This document shows, piece after piece, positions 1 to 5,453 of a DNA stretch of 5,453 nucleotides. Under the pieces are notes generated by a model that saw only the letters and a program-made list of their open reading frames with translations, did no database searches and had not been told where the DNA came from. How positions within the stretch are numbered: the first letter of the stretch is position 1; each line of letters opens with the position of its first letter. Source of the stretch: Solimonas sp040377605. Lineage in GTDB: Bacteria; Pseudomonadota; Gammaproteobacteria; Nevskiales; Nevskiaceae. Both the position numbers and the translations under genes were made by a program. The DNA lies in NCBI GenBank assembly GCA_040377605.1, contig JBEIOK010000173.1, forward strand, positions 1 to 5,453, read 5' to 3'.

Positions 1-660
1 CTGTACGGCCAGGGCCATATCGCGGTGAAGAACGATCTGCCCGGCAGCAACTTCTATCGCGACAATCGCTGGAAGAGCTTCTACCTCAAGATCTACGACA
101 ACGATCTGCCCTCGGTGCGCGCGCTGGCGCCCAAGACCCGTGCGCTGGTGGATCAGATCCCCGGCATGAATCTGGCGCTGTTTGCGGTGCTGATGCCCGG
201 CAAGAAGCTGACCCGCCACCACGATCCGTTTGCGTTCACGCTGCGCTATTCGCTGGGGCTGTCCACGCCCAATGATCCGGGCTGCGGTCTGATGGTCAAC
301 GGCGAGGATTACGTCTGGCGCGATGGCGAGGGCATCATCTTCGATGAGACCTACCTCCACGCCGCGTACAACGACACCGAGACGCCCCGCATCATTCTGA
401 TGACGGACATCGACCGGCCGCTGTACATCGGCTGGCTGCAGAAGCTGTATTTCTACTTTGCGCGCTTCTTCAACAGCCTGTTCTACATCGACAACCTCGA
501 CCCCAGCATCTCGGGCGTCGGCAACCGCTTCAGCGCCTCGGTCGTGAACTACAAGGCGCGGATGAAGGTGCTCAAGAAGCAGCGCCCGGTCGGCTACAAG
601 ATCGGCAAGTGGGCGCTGCACCTCGCACTGGTGGGCCTGGTCGTCGCCTGGGCGCTGTAG
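1..660 (+). CDS. lpxO: LpxO-like lipid A hydroxylase (aspartyl/asparaginyl beta-hydroxylase family), 5' partial
   Basis: The reading frame is open from base 1 to the TAG at 658-660, giving 219 visible residues. The family is usually about 300 residues, so roughly 80 N-terminal residues, including the expected membrane anchor, lie upstream; the in-frame GTG at 25 is internal. Seen: an Fe(II)-binding H-x-D at 217-225 (HHDPF), a distal His at 358-360 (FDETYLH), and a 2-oxoglutarate-binding Arg at 388-390 (PRIIL). The blocks TPNDPGC, WRDGE and FDET match my memory of Salmonella LpxO closely. The last 20 residues form a hydrophobic membrane segment preceded by Lys/Arg, also as in LpxO. Known for the family: O2-dependent 2-hydroxylation of a secondary acyl chain of lipid A at the inner membrane. 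Inferred: the same reaction here, though the exact acyl substrate is unknown and a related beta-hydroxylase of other specificity remains possible. No terminator separates it from leuS, 72 bases on. Confidence 0.8.
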   Translation: MYGQGHIAVKNDLPGSNFYRDNRWKSFYLKIYDNDLPSVRALAPKTRALVDQIPGMNLALFAVLMPGKKLTRHHDPFAFTLRYSLGLSTPNDPGCGLMVNGEDYVWRDGEGIIFDETYLHAAYNDTETPRIILMTDIDRPLYIGWLQKLYFYFARFFNSLFYIDNLDPSISGVGNRFSASVVNYKARMKVLKKQRPVGYKIGKWALHLALVGLVVAWAL

Positions 661-687
661 GCGGGCGACGTGGGGCAGGGCGGCGGC

Positions 688-696
688 TGATAAAAT
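688..696 (+). promoter_or_regulatory. Extended -10 promoter for leuS
   Basis: The sequence TGATAAAAT (TG at 688-689, hexamer TAAAAT at 691-696) is a good extended -10 element and the only AT-rich stretch in this GC-rich gap. No convincing -35 lies 16-18 bases upstream, which is tolerated for extended -10 promoters. It predicts a transcript start near 702-704 and a leader of about 30 bases before the leuS ATG at 733. No Shine-Dalgarno-like purine run is visible in that leader. Prediction from sequence only. Confidence 0.5.
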
Positions 697-732
697 GCCG
701 GTCTTCCCCGCTTCCGTCCGCCGCAGCCCTCA

Positions 733-3336
733 ATGCAAGAGCAGTACGATTCCAGCGCCATCGAGCGCGCCGCCCAGCAGTATTGGGATCAGCACCATTC
801 CTTTGACGTCAAGGAAGACCCCTCGCGGGAGAAGTTCTACTGCCTGTCGATGTTCCCGTACCCCAGCGGCAAGCTGCACATGGGGCACGTGCGCAATTAC
901 ACGATCGGCGACGTCATCAGCCGCTATCAGCGCATGCTCGGCAAGAACGTGCTGCAGCCGATGGGCTTTGACGCCTTTGGCCTGCCGGCCGAGAACGCGG
1001 CCATCGCCAACAACACGCAGCCGGCGAAGTGGACCTACGCCAACATGGATTACATGGTCGGGCAGCTCAAGCGGCTCGGCTTTGCCTATGACTGGACGCG
1101 GCGCGTCGACACCTGCCGCCCGGAGTACTACCGCTGGGAGCAGTTGCTGTTCACGCGGTTGCTGAAGAAGGGCCTGGTCTATCGCAAGAACGCGGTGGTC
1201 AACTGGGATCCGGTGGACCAGACCGTGCTCGCCAACGAGCAGGTCGTGGATGGTCGGGGCTGGCGTTCGGGCGCGGTGGTCGAGCGCAAGGAGATCCCGC
1301 AGTGGTTCCTGAAGATCACGGCCTATGCGCAGGAGCTGCTGGATGATCTGGATCAGCTCACCGGCTGGCCGGAGGCGGTCAAGACCATGCAGCGCAACTG
1401 GATCGGTCGCTCGGAAGGTCTGGAGCTGCAGTTTGCGGTGCCGGGCGAATCCGAGCCGCTGACCGTCTACACCACGCGCCCGGATACGCTGATGGGCGTG
1501 ACCTATGTGGCGGTGGCGGCGGAGCATCCGCTGGCGCTGAAGGCTGCCGCCGGCAACCCGCAGCTCGCAGCCTTCCTGAAGGACGCCGGTCGCAGCGGCG
1601 TGGCCGAAGCCGACATGGAGACGATGGAGAAGCTGGGCATGCCGCTGGGCATCTCTGCGGTCCATCCGATCACCGGCGAGTCCGTGCCGGTCTGGGTCGC
1701 CAACTTCGTGCTGATGGGCTACGGCACCGGCGCGGTGATGGCCGTGCCGGGTCATGACGAGCGCGATTTCGCGTTTGCGCTGAAGTACGGTCTGCCGATC
1801 AAGCAGGTCATCGCCGTGGGCGATGCCGCCTACGATCCCACGCAGTGGCAGGACTGGTACGCCGACAAGACGCATCCGCAGATGCGCGTGATCAACTCCG
1901 GTGCTTTCGACGGGCTGAACTATGCGCAGGCCTTCGAGGCGATGGTGGCGCACTTCCAGGCCGCCGGCACCGGCACGCGTCGCGTGAACTTCCGCCTGCG
2001 GGACTGGGGCGTCTCGCGCCAGCGGTACTGGGGCTGCCCGATTCCGGTCATCTATTGCCCGAAGTGCGATGCCGTGCCGGTGCCGGAAGACCAGCTGCCA
2101 GTGGTGCTGCCGGAAGACGTCGCATTTACGGGCGTGCAGTCGCCGATCAAGGCCGATGCGGCCTGGCGCAAGACCACCTGCCCGAGCTGCGGCGGCCCGG
2201 CGGAACGCGAGACGGACACCTTCGACACCTTCATGGAGTCGAGCTGGTACTTCGCGCGCTACGCCAGCGCCGACAACCATCAGCAGATGCTGGATGACCG
2301 CGCCAATTACTGGCTGCCGGTGGATCAGTACATCGGCGGTATCGAGCACGCGATCCTGCATCTGCTGTACGCGCGCTTCTTCCACAAGCTGATGCGCGAC
2401 GAAGGCATGGTGAACTCGGATGAGCCGTTCACCCAGCTGCTGACGCAGGGCATGGTCATCAAGGAGACGTATTACCGAGAAGGCGAGGGTGGCAAGAAGC
2501 AGTGGATCAGCCCTGCCGATGTCGATATCGAGTTCGACGCCAAGGCGCAGCCGGTCAAGGCGACGTTGCGCAGCGACGGCCAGCCGGTAGTGATCGGTGG
2601 CGTCGAGAAGATGTCGAAGTCGAAGAACAACGGTGTCGACCCGCAGTCGCTGATCGATGCCTACGGCGCGGACACGATGCGCCTGTTCGCGATGTTTGCC
2701 GCGCCGCCGGATCAGAGCCTGGAGTGGCGCGACGACGGCGTGGAGGGCTCGCATCGCTTCATCAAGCGCCTGTGGCGCGCGGTGCAGCAGCATGTCAGCG
2801 CCGGCCCGGCGCCTGCGCTGGACGCAGGTGCCCTGACTGATGCGCAGAAGGCGTTGCGTCGCAAGCTGCACGACACCATCGCCAAGGTGACGGATGATTT
2901 CGGCCGTCGCCGCACGTTCAATACCGCCATTGCGGCGGTGATGGAGTTGATGAACGAAGCCACGCGCGGGGAGACGGATGTCTCGCCGCAGGGCCGCGCC
3001 GTGCAGCAGGAGATCTGGGAGGCGGTCACGCTGATGCTGCAGCCGATCATCCCGCACGTGGGGCACGCGCTGTGGCAGGCGCTGCGCGGCCGCGAGGATC
3101 TGCTGGATCAGCGCTGGCCGTCGGTGGACGAGTCGGCACGCGTCAAGGATCAGATCACGCTGGTGGTGCAGGTCAACGGCAAGCTGCGCGGCAACATCAG
3201 CATGCCGGCTGGCGCGACGCAGGAGGAGATCCTGGCGGTGGCGGAGGCGGATGCCAATGTCGCCAAGTTTCTGGCCGGTGCGGCGATCAAGAAGAAGATC
3301 GTGGTGCCGGGCAAGCTGGTCAATCTGGTGGTGTGA
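733..3336 (+). CDS. leuS: Leucine--tRNA ligase
   Basis: Cytoplasmic class I aminoacyl-tRNA synthetase that charges tRNA-Leu with leucine; complete at 867 residues (E. coli about 860). Seen in order: the HIGH-type motif HMGH at residues 49-52 in PYPSGKLHMGH; the CP1 editing insertion (roughly 225-415) with TTRPDT ending at T252, the position of the E. coli specificity threonine, and AVPGHDERD with D342, matching the editing-site aspartate; DWGVSRQRYWG from 424; a zinc-type pair C442-x2-C445 and C483-x2-C486; a leucine-specific insertion near 575-620; KMSKS at 626-630; then the helical anticodon-binding region and a C-terminal domain ending PGKLVNLVV. All catalytic and editing signatures look intact. 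The ATG at 733 is chosen because MQEQYDSSAIE aligns with the usual N-terminus, although no clear ribosome binding site precedes it. It forms a likely operon with lptE, whose Shine-Dalgarno overlaps its stop codon. Confidence 0.98.
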   Translation: MQEQYDSSAIERAAQQYWDQHHSFDVKEDPSREKFYCLSMFPYPSGKLHMGHVRNYTIGDVISRYQRMLGKNVLQPMGFDAFGLPAENAAIANNTQPAKWTYANMDYMVGQLKRLGFAYDWTRRVDTCRPEYYRWEQLLFTRLLKKGLVYRKNAVVNWDPVDQTVLANEQVVDGRGWRSGAVVERKEIPQWFLKITAYAQELLDDLDQLTGWPEAVKTMQRNWIGRSEGLELQFAVPGESEPLTVYTTRPDTLMGVTYVAVAAEHPLALKAAAGNPQLAAFLKDAGRSGVAEADMETMEKLGMPLGISAVHPITGESVPVWVANFVLMGYGTGAVMAVPGHDERDFAFALKYGLPIKQVIAVGDAAYDPTQWQDWYADKTHPQMRVINSGAFDGLNYAQAFEAMVAHFQAAGTGTRRVNFRLRDWGVSRQRYWGCPIPVIYCPKCDAVPVPEDQLPVVLPEDVAFTGVQSPIKADAAWRKTTCPSCGGPAERETDTFDTFMESSWYFARYASADNHQQMLDDRANYWLPVDQYIGGIEHAILHLLYARFFHKLMRDEGMVNSDEPFTQLLTQGMVIKETYYREGEGGKKQWISPADVDIEFDAKAQPVKATLRSDGQPVVIGGVEKMSKSKNNGVDPQSLIDAYGADTMRLFAMFAAPPDQSLEWRDDGVEGSHRFIKRLWRAVQQHVSAGPAPALDAGALTDAQKALRRKLHDTIAKVTDDFGRRRTFNTAIAAVMELMNEATRGETDVSPQGRAVQQEIWEAVTLMLQPIIPHVGHALWQALRGREDLLDQRWPSVDESARVKDQITLVVQVNGKLRGNISMPAGATQEEILAVAEADANVAKFLAGAAIKKKIVVPGKLVNLVV

Positions 3337-3339
3337 GGA
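3334..3339 (+). promoter_or_regulatory. Ribosome binding site of lptE, overlapping the leuS stop
   Basis: TGAGGA contains the leuS TGA stop and a GAGG core. It lies 8 bases before the ATG at 3348 but only 2 bases before the in-frame GTG at 3342, so it favours the ATG as the lptE start. The overlap suggests translational coupling with leuS. Confidence 0.55.
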
Positions 3340-3347
3340 CCGTGCGC

Positions 3348-3920
3348 ATGCGCCTGCCGCTGATCGTTGCCTTGATGGTGGGCCTGACGGCCTGCGGGTT
3401 CCGGCTGGCGGGCGCGCGCCCGCTGCCCGAGGCGCTGCAACGCGTGTCGATCGATGTGATCACGCCGTATCGCGTCTCGGAGCCGCCGGTGGAGACGGCG
3501 CTGCGCGCGGTGCTGCAGCGGCGCGGCGCGGCGATAGCCGAAGAGGCGAAGCCGGGCATCACGCAGATTCTGCTCAGCGAGCTCGACGAGTCGCGCCAGG
3601 TGTTGTCGATCGGCGCGGATGGCAAGGCCATCGAGTTCCGGTTGGTGACGCGCGTGCACTATCAGGTGCGGCGCGACAACGTGGTGCTGGTACAGCCGGA
3701 TGTGCTGATCGCCACGCGCGACTACAGCTTCGAGCCGGCACAGGTGCTCGCCAAGGAGGCGGAGGAAGCGCGCCTGCGCGGGTTCATCCAGACCGAGCTG
3801 GCGGAGTTGCTGATGCTGCGGCTGGAAGCGCAGCTCTCGCGTGCGCCGCCCGCAGGCGCTACGCCGCAGCCGCCGACTGTCGTTCCAGCAGCTGAACCGG
3901 GTGCAGCACCGGTACCGTGA
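3348..3920 (+). CDS. lptE: LPS-assembly lipoprotein LptE
   Basis: Outer-membrane lipoprotein that plugs the LptD barrel and helps insert lipopolysaccharide into the outer leaflet. With the ATG at 3348 it has 190 residues, near the usual size (E. coli about 196). Seen: a short lipoprotein signal peptide, positively charged at residue 2 and then hydrophobic, with lipobox LTAC and the lipidated Cys at residue 16; the LptE-typical CGFRL follows directly. The body (about 17-160) shows the alternating strand and amphipathic-helix pattern of the family, including a block with QVLSIGADGKAIEFRL. The tail from about residue 165 is rich in Ala and Pro and probably disordered. The in-frame GTG at 3342 would add two residues but is too close to the Shine-Dalgarno. 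It follows leuS by 11 bases, the conserved proteobacterial order. Unusually, holA does not follow: the last 20 codons overlap the 3' end of the convergent iron-sulfur gene. Confidence 0.92.
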   Translation: MRLPLIVALMVGLTACGFRLAGARPLPEALQRVSIDVITPYRVSEPPVETALRAVLQRRGAAIAEEAKPGITQILLSELDESRQVLSIGADGKAIEFRLVTRVHYQVRRDNVVLVQPDVLIATRDYSFEPAQVLAKEAEEARLRGFIQTELAELLMLRLEAQLSRAPPAGATPQPPTVVPAAEPGAAPVP

Positions 3921-5097
3921 GGCCGCGCCGGCGCAGCCCGGCGGCCAGGTGCAAGGCGCAGCCGATGTTGCTGCTCAGCAGATAGTCGGGCGCGCGGGCC
4001 ACGATGCGGTCGAGCTGGGCGTCCAGTAACCGGTCCGCCATGGCGGGCTGCGACAGGAAGTAGGTGCCCGCTGCACCGCAACAGCCACGACCGGGGTCCA
4101 GCACCTCGACCTGCAACTTGGGGATCTTGTTCAGCAGGCCCAGAATCGTGTCGCTGCCGCCGACGACATTGCGTTGCGTGCAGGGCAGGTGCACCAGCGC
4201 GAGTGCCGGCAGGGGTTGGAGCTTGAGGGTGAGCGGCCAGTGATGCGCGAGCAGCGCGTGGAGGTCGGTGGCGCGCCGCGCAAACGAGGCGGCACGCGGG
4301 TCCACACTCAGGCGGTCGTATTCCCGCAGGCTCGCGCCGCAGCCGCTGGCGCAGTACGCAATCGGCGCCGTGCCCGGAAAGGCGTCGAGGTTGCGTGTCA
4401 CCAGCGCCTGCGCCGCATCAGGTCGCCCCGCGTGCTGGTCGATCGCGCCACAGCAGGTCTGGGTTTCGGGTTCGTCTACATCGAGCCCGATGCGCGCGCA
4501 CAGTCGTCGCGTGGCGTTCAGCGTGGCCTGATCGGCCACATCGCTGACGCAGCCGGCAAACAGTTGCACGCTGCTGCGTGCCGCGCCCGCTTGCGGCGTC
4601 GCCTCGCGCCGCTCCAGGTAAGCGGGCAGCAATGACTCCAGGCGCGCCAGCGGGCCGCGACCGAGCAGGTGCAGACCACGGATCAGCGCTTGCAGGCCGC
4701 TGCGCTGGTAGAGCCAGAGCTTGAAGCGCGCCAGGCGCCGCAGCGGTGCGCGCGTCAGCACGCCGCGCACCCACCACGTCAGTCGGGTGCGCTGTGGATC
4801 CTGGTGCACGAGCATCGCGCGGCCGGCGTCGATCAGTTCGCCATACGGCACCTGCGCGGGGCAGACCTTCTCGCAGGCGCGGCACCCCAGGCAGCCGTCC
4901 AGATGCGCCTGCAGCGAAACGCTCGCCGCCAGCGTGCCGGTCGCAAGCCCCTGCATCAGCGCGATGCGTCCGCGCGGCGAGTCGCCCTCGTGTTCAGTCT
5001 CGCCGTAGGTCGGACAGTGGGGCAGACACAGGCCGCATTTGACGCACAGATCCGCCTTGTCCAGTGGAAATAGGGGGGCGGCGGCGGGTCGAGACAT
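3859..5097 (-). CDS. GlcF/HdrD-like (Fe-S)-binding oxidoreductase subunit
   Basis: Predicted electron-transfer subunit of the glycolate oxidase iron-sulfur / heterodisulfide reductase family, 412 residues (E. coli GlcF about 407). Seen: two ferredoxin-type 4Fe-4S motifs, C18-C21-C24-C28-P and C69-C72-C75-C79-P; then two CCG (cysteine-rich) domains, the first with GC183, CCGAIDQHAG at 215-224 and SGCG at 251-254, the second with PC306, CCGAAGTY at 339-346 and SSNIGC at 375-380. It ends with HPVQLLE and a short Ala tail. All cluster ligands look present and no membrane segment is visible, so it is probably a cytoplasmic or membrane-associated partner of a dehydrogenase. No GlcD/GlcE-type flavoprotein lies within view, so the substrate cannot be assigned and I give no symbol. 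Start: the ATG at 5097 gives the usual short lead to the first cysteine; the in-frame ATG at 5121 would add eight residues and is possible. It is convergent with lptE and divergent from the DUF481 gene. Confidence 0.9.
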   Translation of the reverse strand: MSRPAAAPLFPLDKADLCVKCGLCLPHCPTYGETEHEGDSPRGRIALMQGLATGTLAASVSLQAHLDGCLGCRACEKVCPAQVPYGELIDAGRAMLVHQDPQRTRLTWWVRGVLTRAPLRRLARFKLWLYQRSGLQALIRGLHLLGRGPLARLESLLPAYLERREATPQAGAARSSVQLFAGCVSDVADQATLNATRRLCARIGLDVDEPETQTCCGAIDQHAGRPDAAQALVTRNLDAFPGTAPIAYCASGCGASLREYDRLSVDPRAASFARRATDLHALLAHHWPLTLKLQPLPALALVHLPCTQRNVVGGSDTILGLLNKIPKLQVEVLDPGRGCCGAAGTYFLSQPAMADRLLDAQLDRIVARAPDYLLSSNIGCALHLAAGLRRRGLTVPVLHPVQLLERQSAAAA

Positions 5098-5103
5098 GCT
5101 GCC

Positions 5104-5109
5104 TATAAT
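5104..5109 (+). promoter_or_regulatory. -10 element for the DUF481 gene
   Basis: A perfect TATAAT in the 63-base gap between the divergent genes. The predicted transcript start is near 5116, giving a leader of about 45 bases to the ATG at 5161. The matching -35 region would fall in 5080-5087, a G-rich stretch inside the start of the divergent gene with no resemblance to TTGACA. A TG lies just upstream but one base out of the ideal extended -10 position. An activator may therefore be needed, but no operator is recognisable. Confidence 0.5.
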
Positions 5110-5110
5110 A
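5105..5110 (-). promoter_or_regulatory. Possible -10 element for the iron-sulfur protein gene
   Basis: Read on the minus strand, bases 5110 to 5105 give TATTAT, one mismatch from the -10 consensus. No good -35 is visible 16-18 bases upstream. It would start transcription near 5098, directly before the ATG at 5097, implying a leaderless or nearly leaderless mRNA and excluding the alternative ATG at 5121 from that transcript. It overlaps the plus-strand TATAAT almost completely, so it may simply be that element read backwards. Confidence 0.3.
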
Positions 5111-5150
5111 CGGGCTGTCATCGACCGGCCCCACCGTAGGGCTTCTTACC

Positions 5151-5155
5151 AGGAG
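5151..5155 (+). promoter_or_regulatory. Ribosome binding site of the DUF481 gene
   Basis: A strong AGGAG Shine-Dalgarno. Two tandem in-frame ATG codons follow at 5158 and 5161; the spacing is 2 bases to the first and 5 to the second, so 5161 is preferred. The choice changes the protein by a single Met. Confidence 0.75.
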
Positions 5156-5160
5156 AAATG

Positions 5161-5453
5161 ATGCGCCTTTCAACCCTTTCCGCTGTGTTGCTGCTGGCCC
5201 CGACACTGGCCAGCGCCGAACCCTGGTCCGGCGAGATCGCCGCCGGCTTCCTGGCGACCTCGGGCAACAGTGAAACCCGCTCTGTGAATGGCAAGGCCGC
5301 GTTGATCTACGCGCAGGCCCCGTGGAAGAACACGCTGCTGGGCACGGCCCTGGGCAGTTCGGATTCGGAAAGCTCGACCGCCGAGCGCTACACCGTCGCC
5401 AACAAGCTGGACTACAACTTCAGCGAGCATGACTACCTGTTCGCCTCGGTGGA
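5161..5453 (+). CDS. DUF481 family (YdiY-like) outer-membrane protein, 3' partial
   Basis: The frame is open from the ATG at 5161 to the window end, giving 97 codons plus two bases. Seen: a classical Sec signal peptide of 19 residues with a hydrophobic core (AVLLLAP) and cleavage motif ASA before Glu20. The mature start, WSGEIAAGFLATSGNSETRS, is the characteristic DUF481 opening, followed by alternating strand-like segments with aromatic residues (LIYAQAPWKN, YTVANKLDYNFS, HDYLFASV), as expected for an outer-membrane beta-barrel. Known: family members are often labelled salt-induced outer-membrane protein (YdiY), but their function is poorly established, so no specific role is claimed. The family is usually about 250 residues, so more than half lies outside the window. 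It has its own strong ribosome binding site and a consensus -10, and is transcribed divergently from the iron-sulfur protein gene. Confidence 0.88.
   Translation, partial: MRLSTLSAVLLLAPTLASAEPWSGEIAAGFLATSGNSETRSVNGKAALIYAQAPWKNTLLGTALGSSDSESSTAERYTVANKLDYNFSEHDYLFASV

Noticed and set aside
661..690. A terminator for the lpxO-like gene before leuS
   Set aside because: The stretch is G-rich, with no inverted repeat and no T-run, so no terminator can be supported.
695..1165. Plus-strand frame starting at the ATG inside TAAAATGCC
   Set aside because: It runs out of frame through the start of leuS, its product is low-complexity Ser/Arg/Ala-rich, and its ATG overlaps the predicted -10 element.
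730..3066. A 778-codon open frame on the minus strand across most of leuS
   Set aside because: It is exactly in register with the leuS codons, so it stays open simply because this GC-rich gene avoids TTA, CTA and TCA codons. Its product is a His/Arg/Leu-rich string with no recognisable domain, while the leuS frame carries every family motif.
3342..3350. GTG at 3342 as the lptE start
   Set aside because: In frame, but only 2 bases from the GAGG core; the ATG at 3348 has normal spacing and yields a proper lipoprotein signal peptide.
3150..3659. Minus-strand open frames across the leuS-lptE junction
   Set aside because: Arg/His/Ala-rich translations without domains, opposite two well-supported genes; typical high-GC shadows.
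4174..5073. Several plus-strand open frames opposite the iron-sulfur gene
   Set aside because: They are antisense to a gene with all cysteine motifs intact, and their translations are Arg/Ala-rich with no family signature or ribosome binding site.
5170..5430. Minus-strand open frame opposite the DUF481 gene
   Set aside because: The plus strand has a strong ribosome binding site, a signal peptide and the DUF481 opening motif; the minus product has no recognisable features.

Overview
This is a compact, high-GC chromosomal segment from a Gram-negative bacterium, most likely a gammaproteobacterium; a betaproteobacterium is less likely. The evidence is an LpxO-type lipid A hydroxylase, a bacterial-type leucyl-tRNA synthetase closely resembling the E. 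coli enzyme, an LptE outer-membrane lipoprotein directly behind leuS, and a DUF481 outer-membrane protein. Genus-level placement cannot be read from the window.

Layout, left to right. (1) Bases 1-660, plus strand: the 3' three quarters of an lpxO-like Fe(II)/2-oxoglutarate hydroxylase gene whose start lies outside the window. (2) Bases 661-732: a short gap with an extended -10 promoter for leuS and no terminator. (3) Bases 733-3336, plus: complete leuS. (4) Bases 3348-3920, plus: complete lptE, 11 bases behind leuS and very probably co-transcribed with it. (5) Bases 3859-5097, minus: a complete GlcF/HdrD-like iron-sulfur protein with two 4Fe-4S sites and two CCG domains, convergent with lptE and overlapping its 3' end by 62 bases. 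(6) Bases 5098-5160: a divergent promoter region with a perfect TATAAT on the plus strand that also reads TATTAT on the minus strand. (7) Bases 5161-5453, plus: the 5' part of a gene for a secreted DUF481 outer-membrane protein, cut by the window end.

The genes are mostly housekeeping and envelope functions. LpxO would modify lipid A, LptE with LptD places finished LPS on the cell surface, and the DUF481 protein is a predicted outer-membrane barrel. leuS-lptE is a conserved pair in proteobacteria, but the gene that usually follows, holA, is absent here and replaced by the convergent iron-sulfur gene. There is no gene-free stretch over 300 bases and no sign of mobile elements, CRISPR, RNA genes or phage. 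I found no undescribed system. The points worth a second look are the tail-to-tail coding overlap, the missing holA, the orphan GlcF-like protein and the two-way -10 element.
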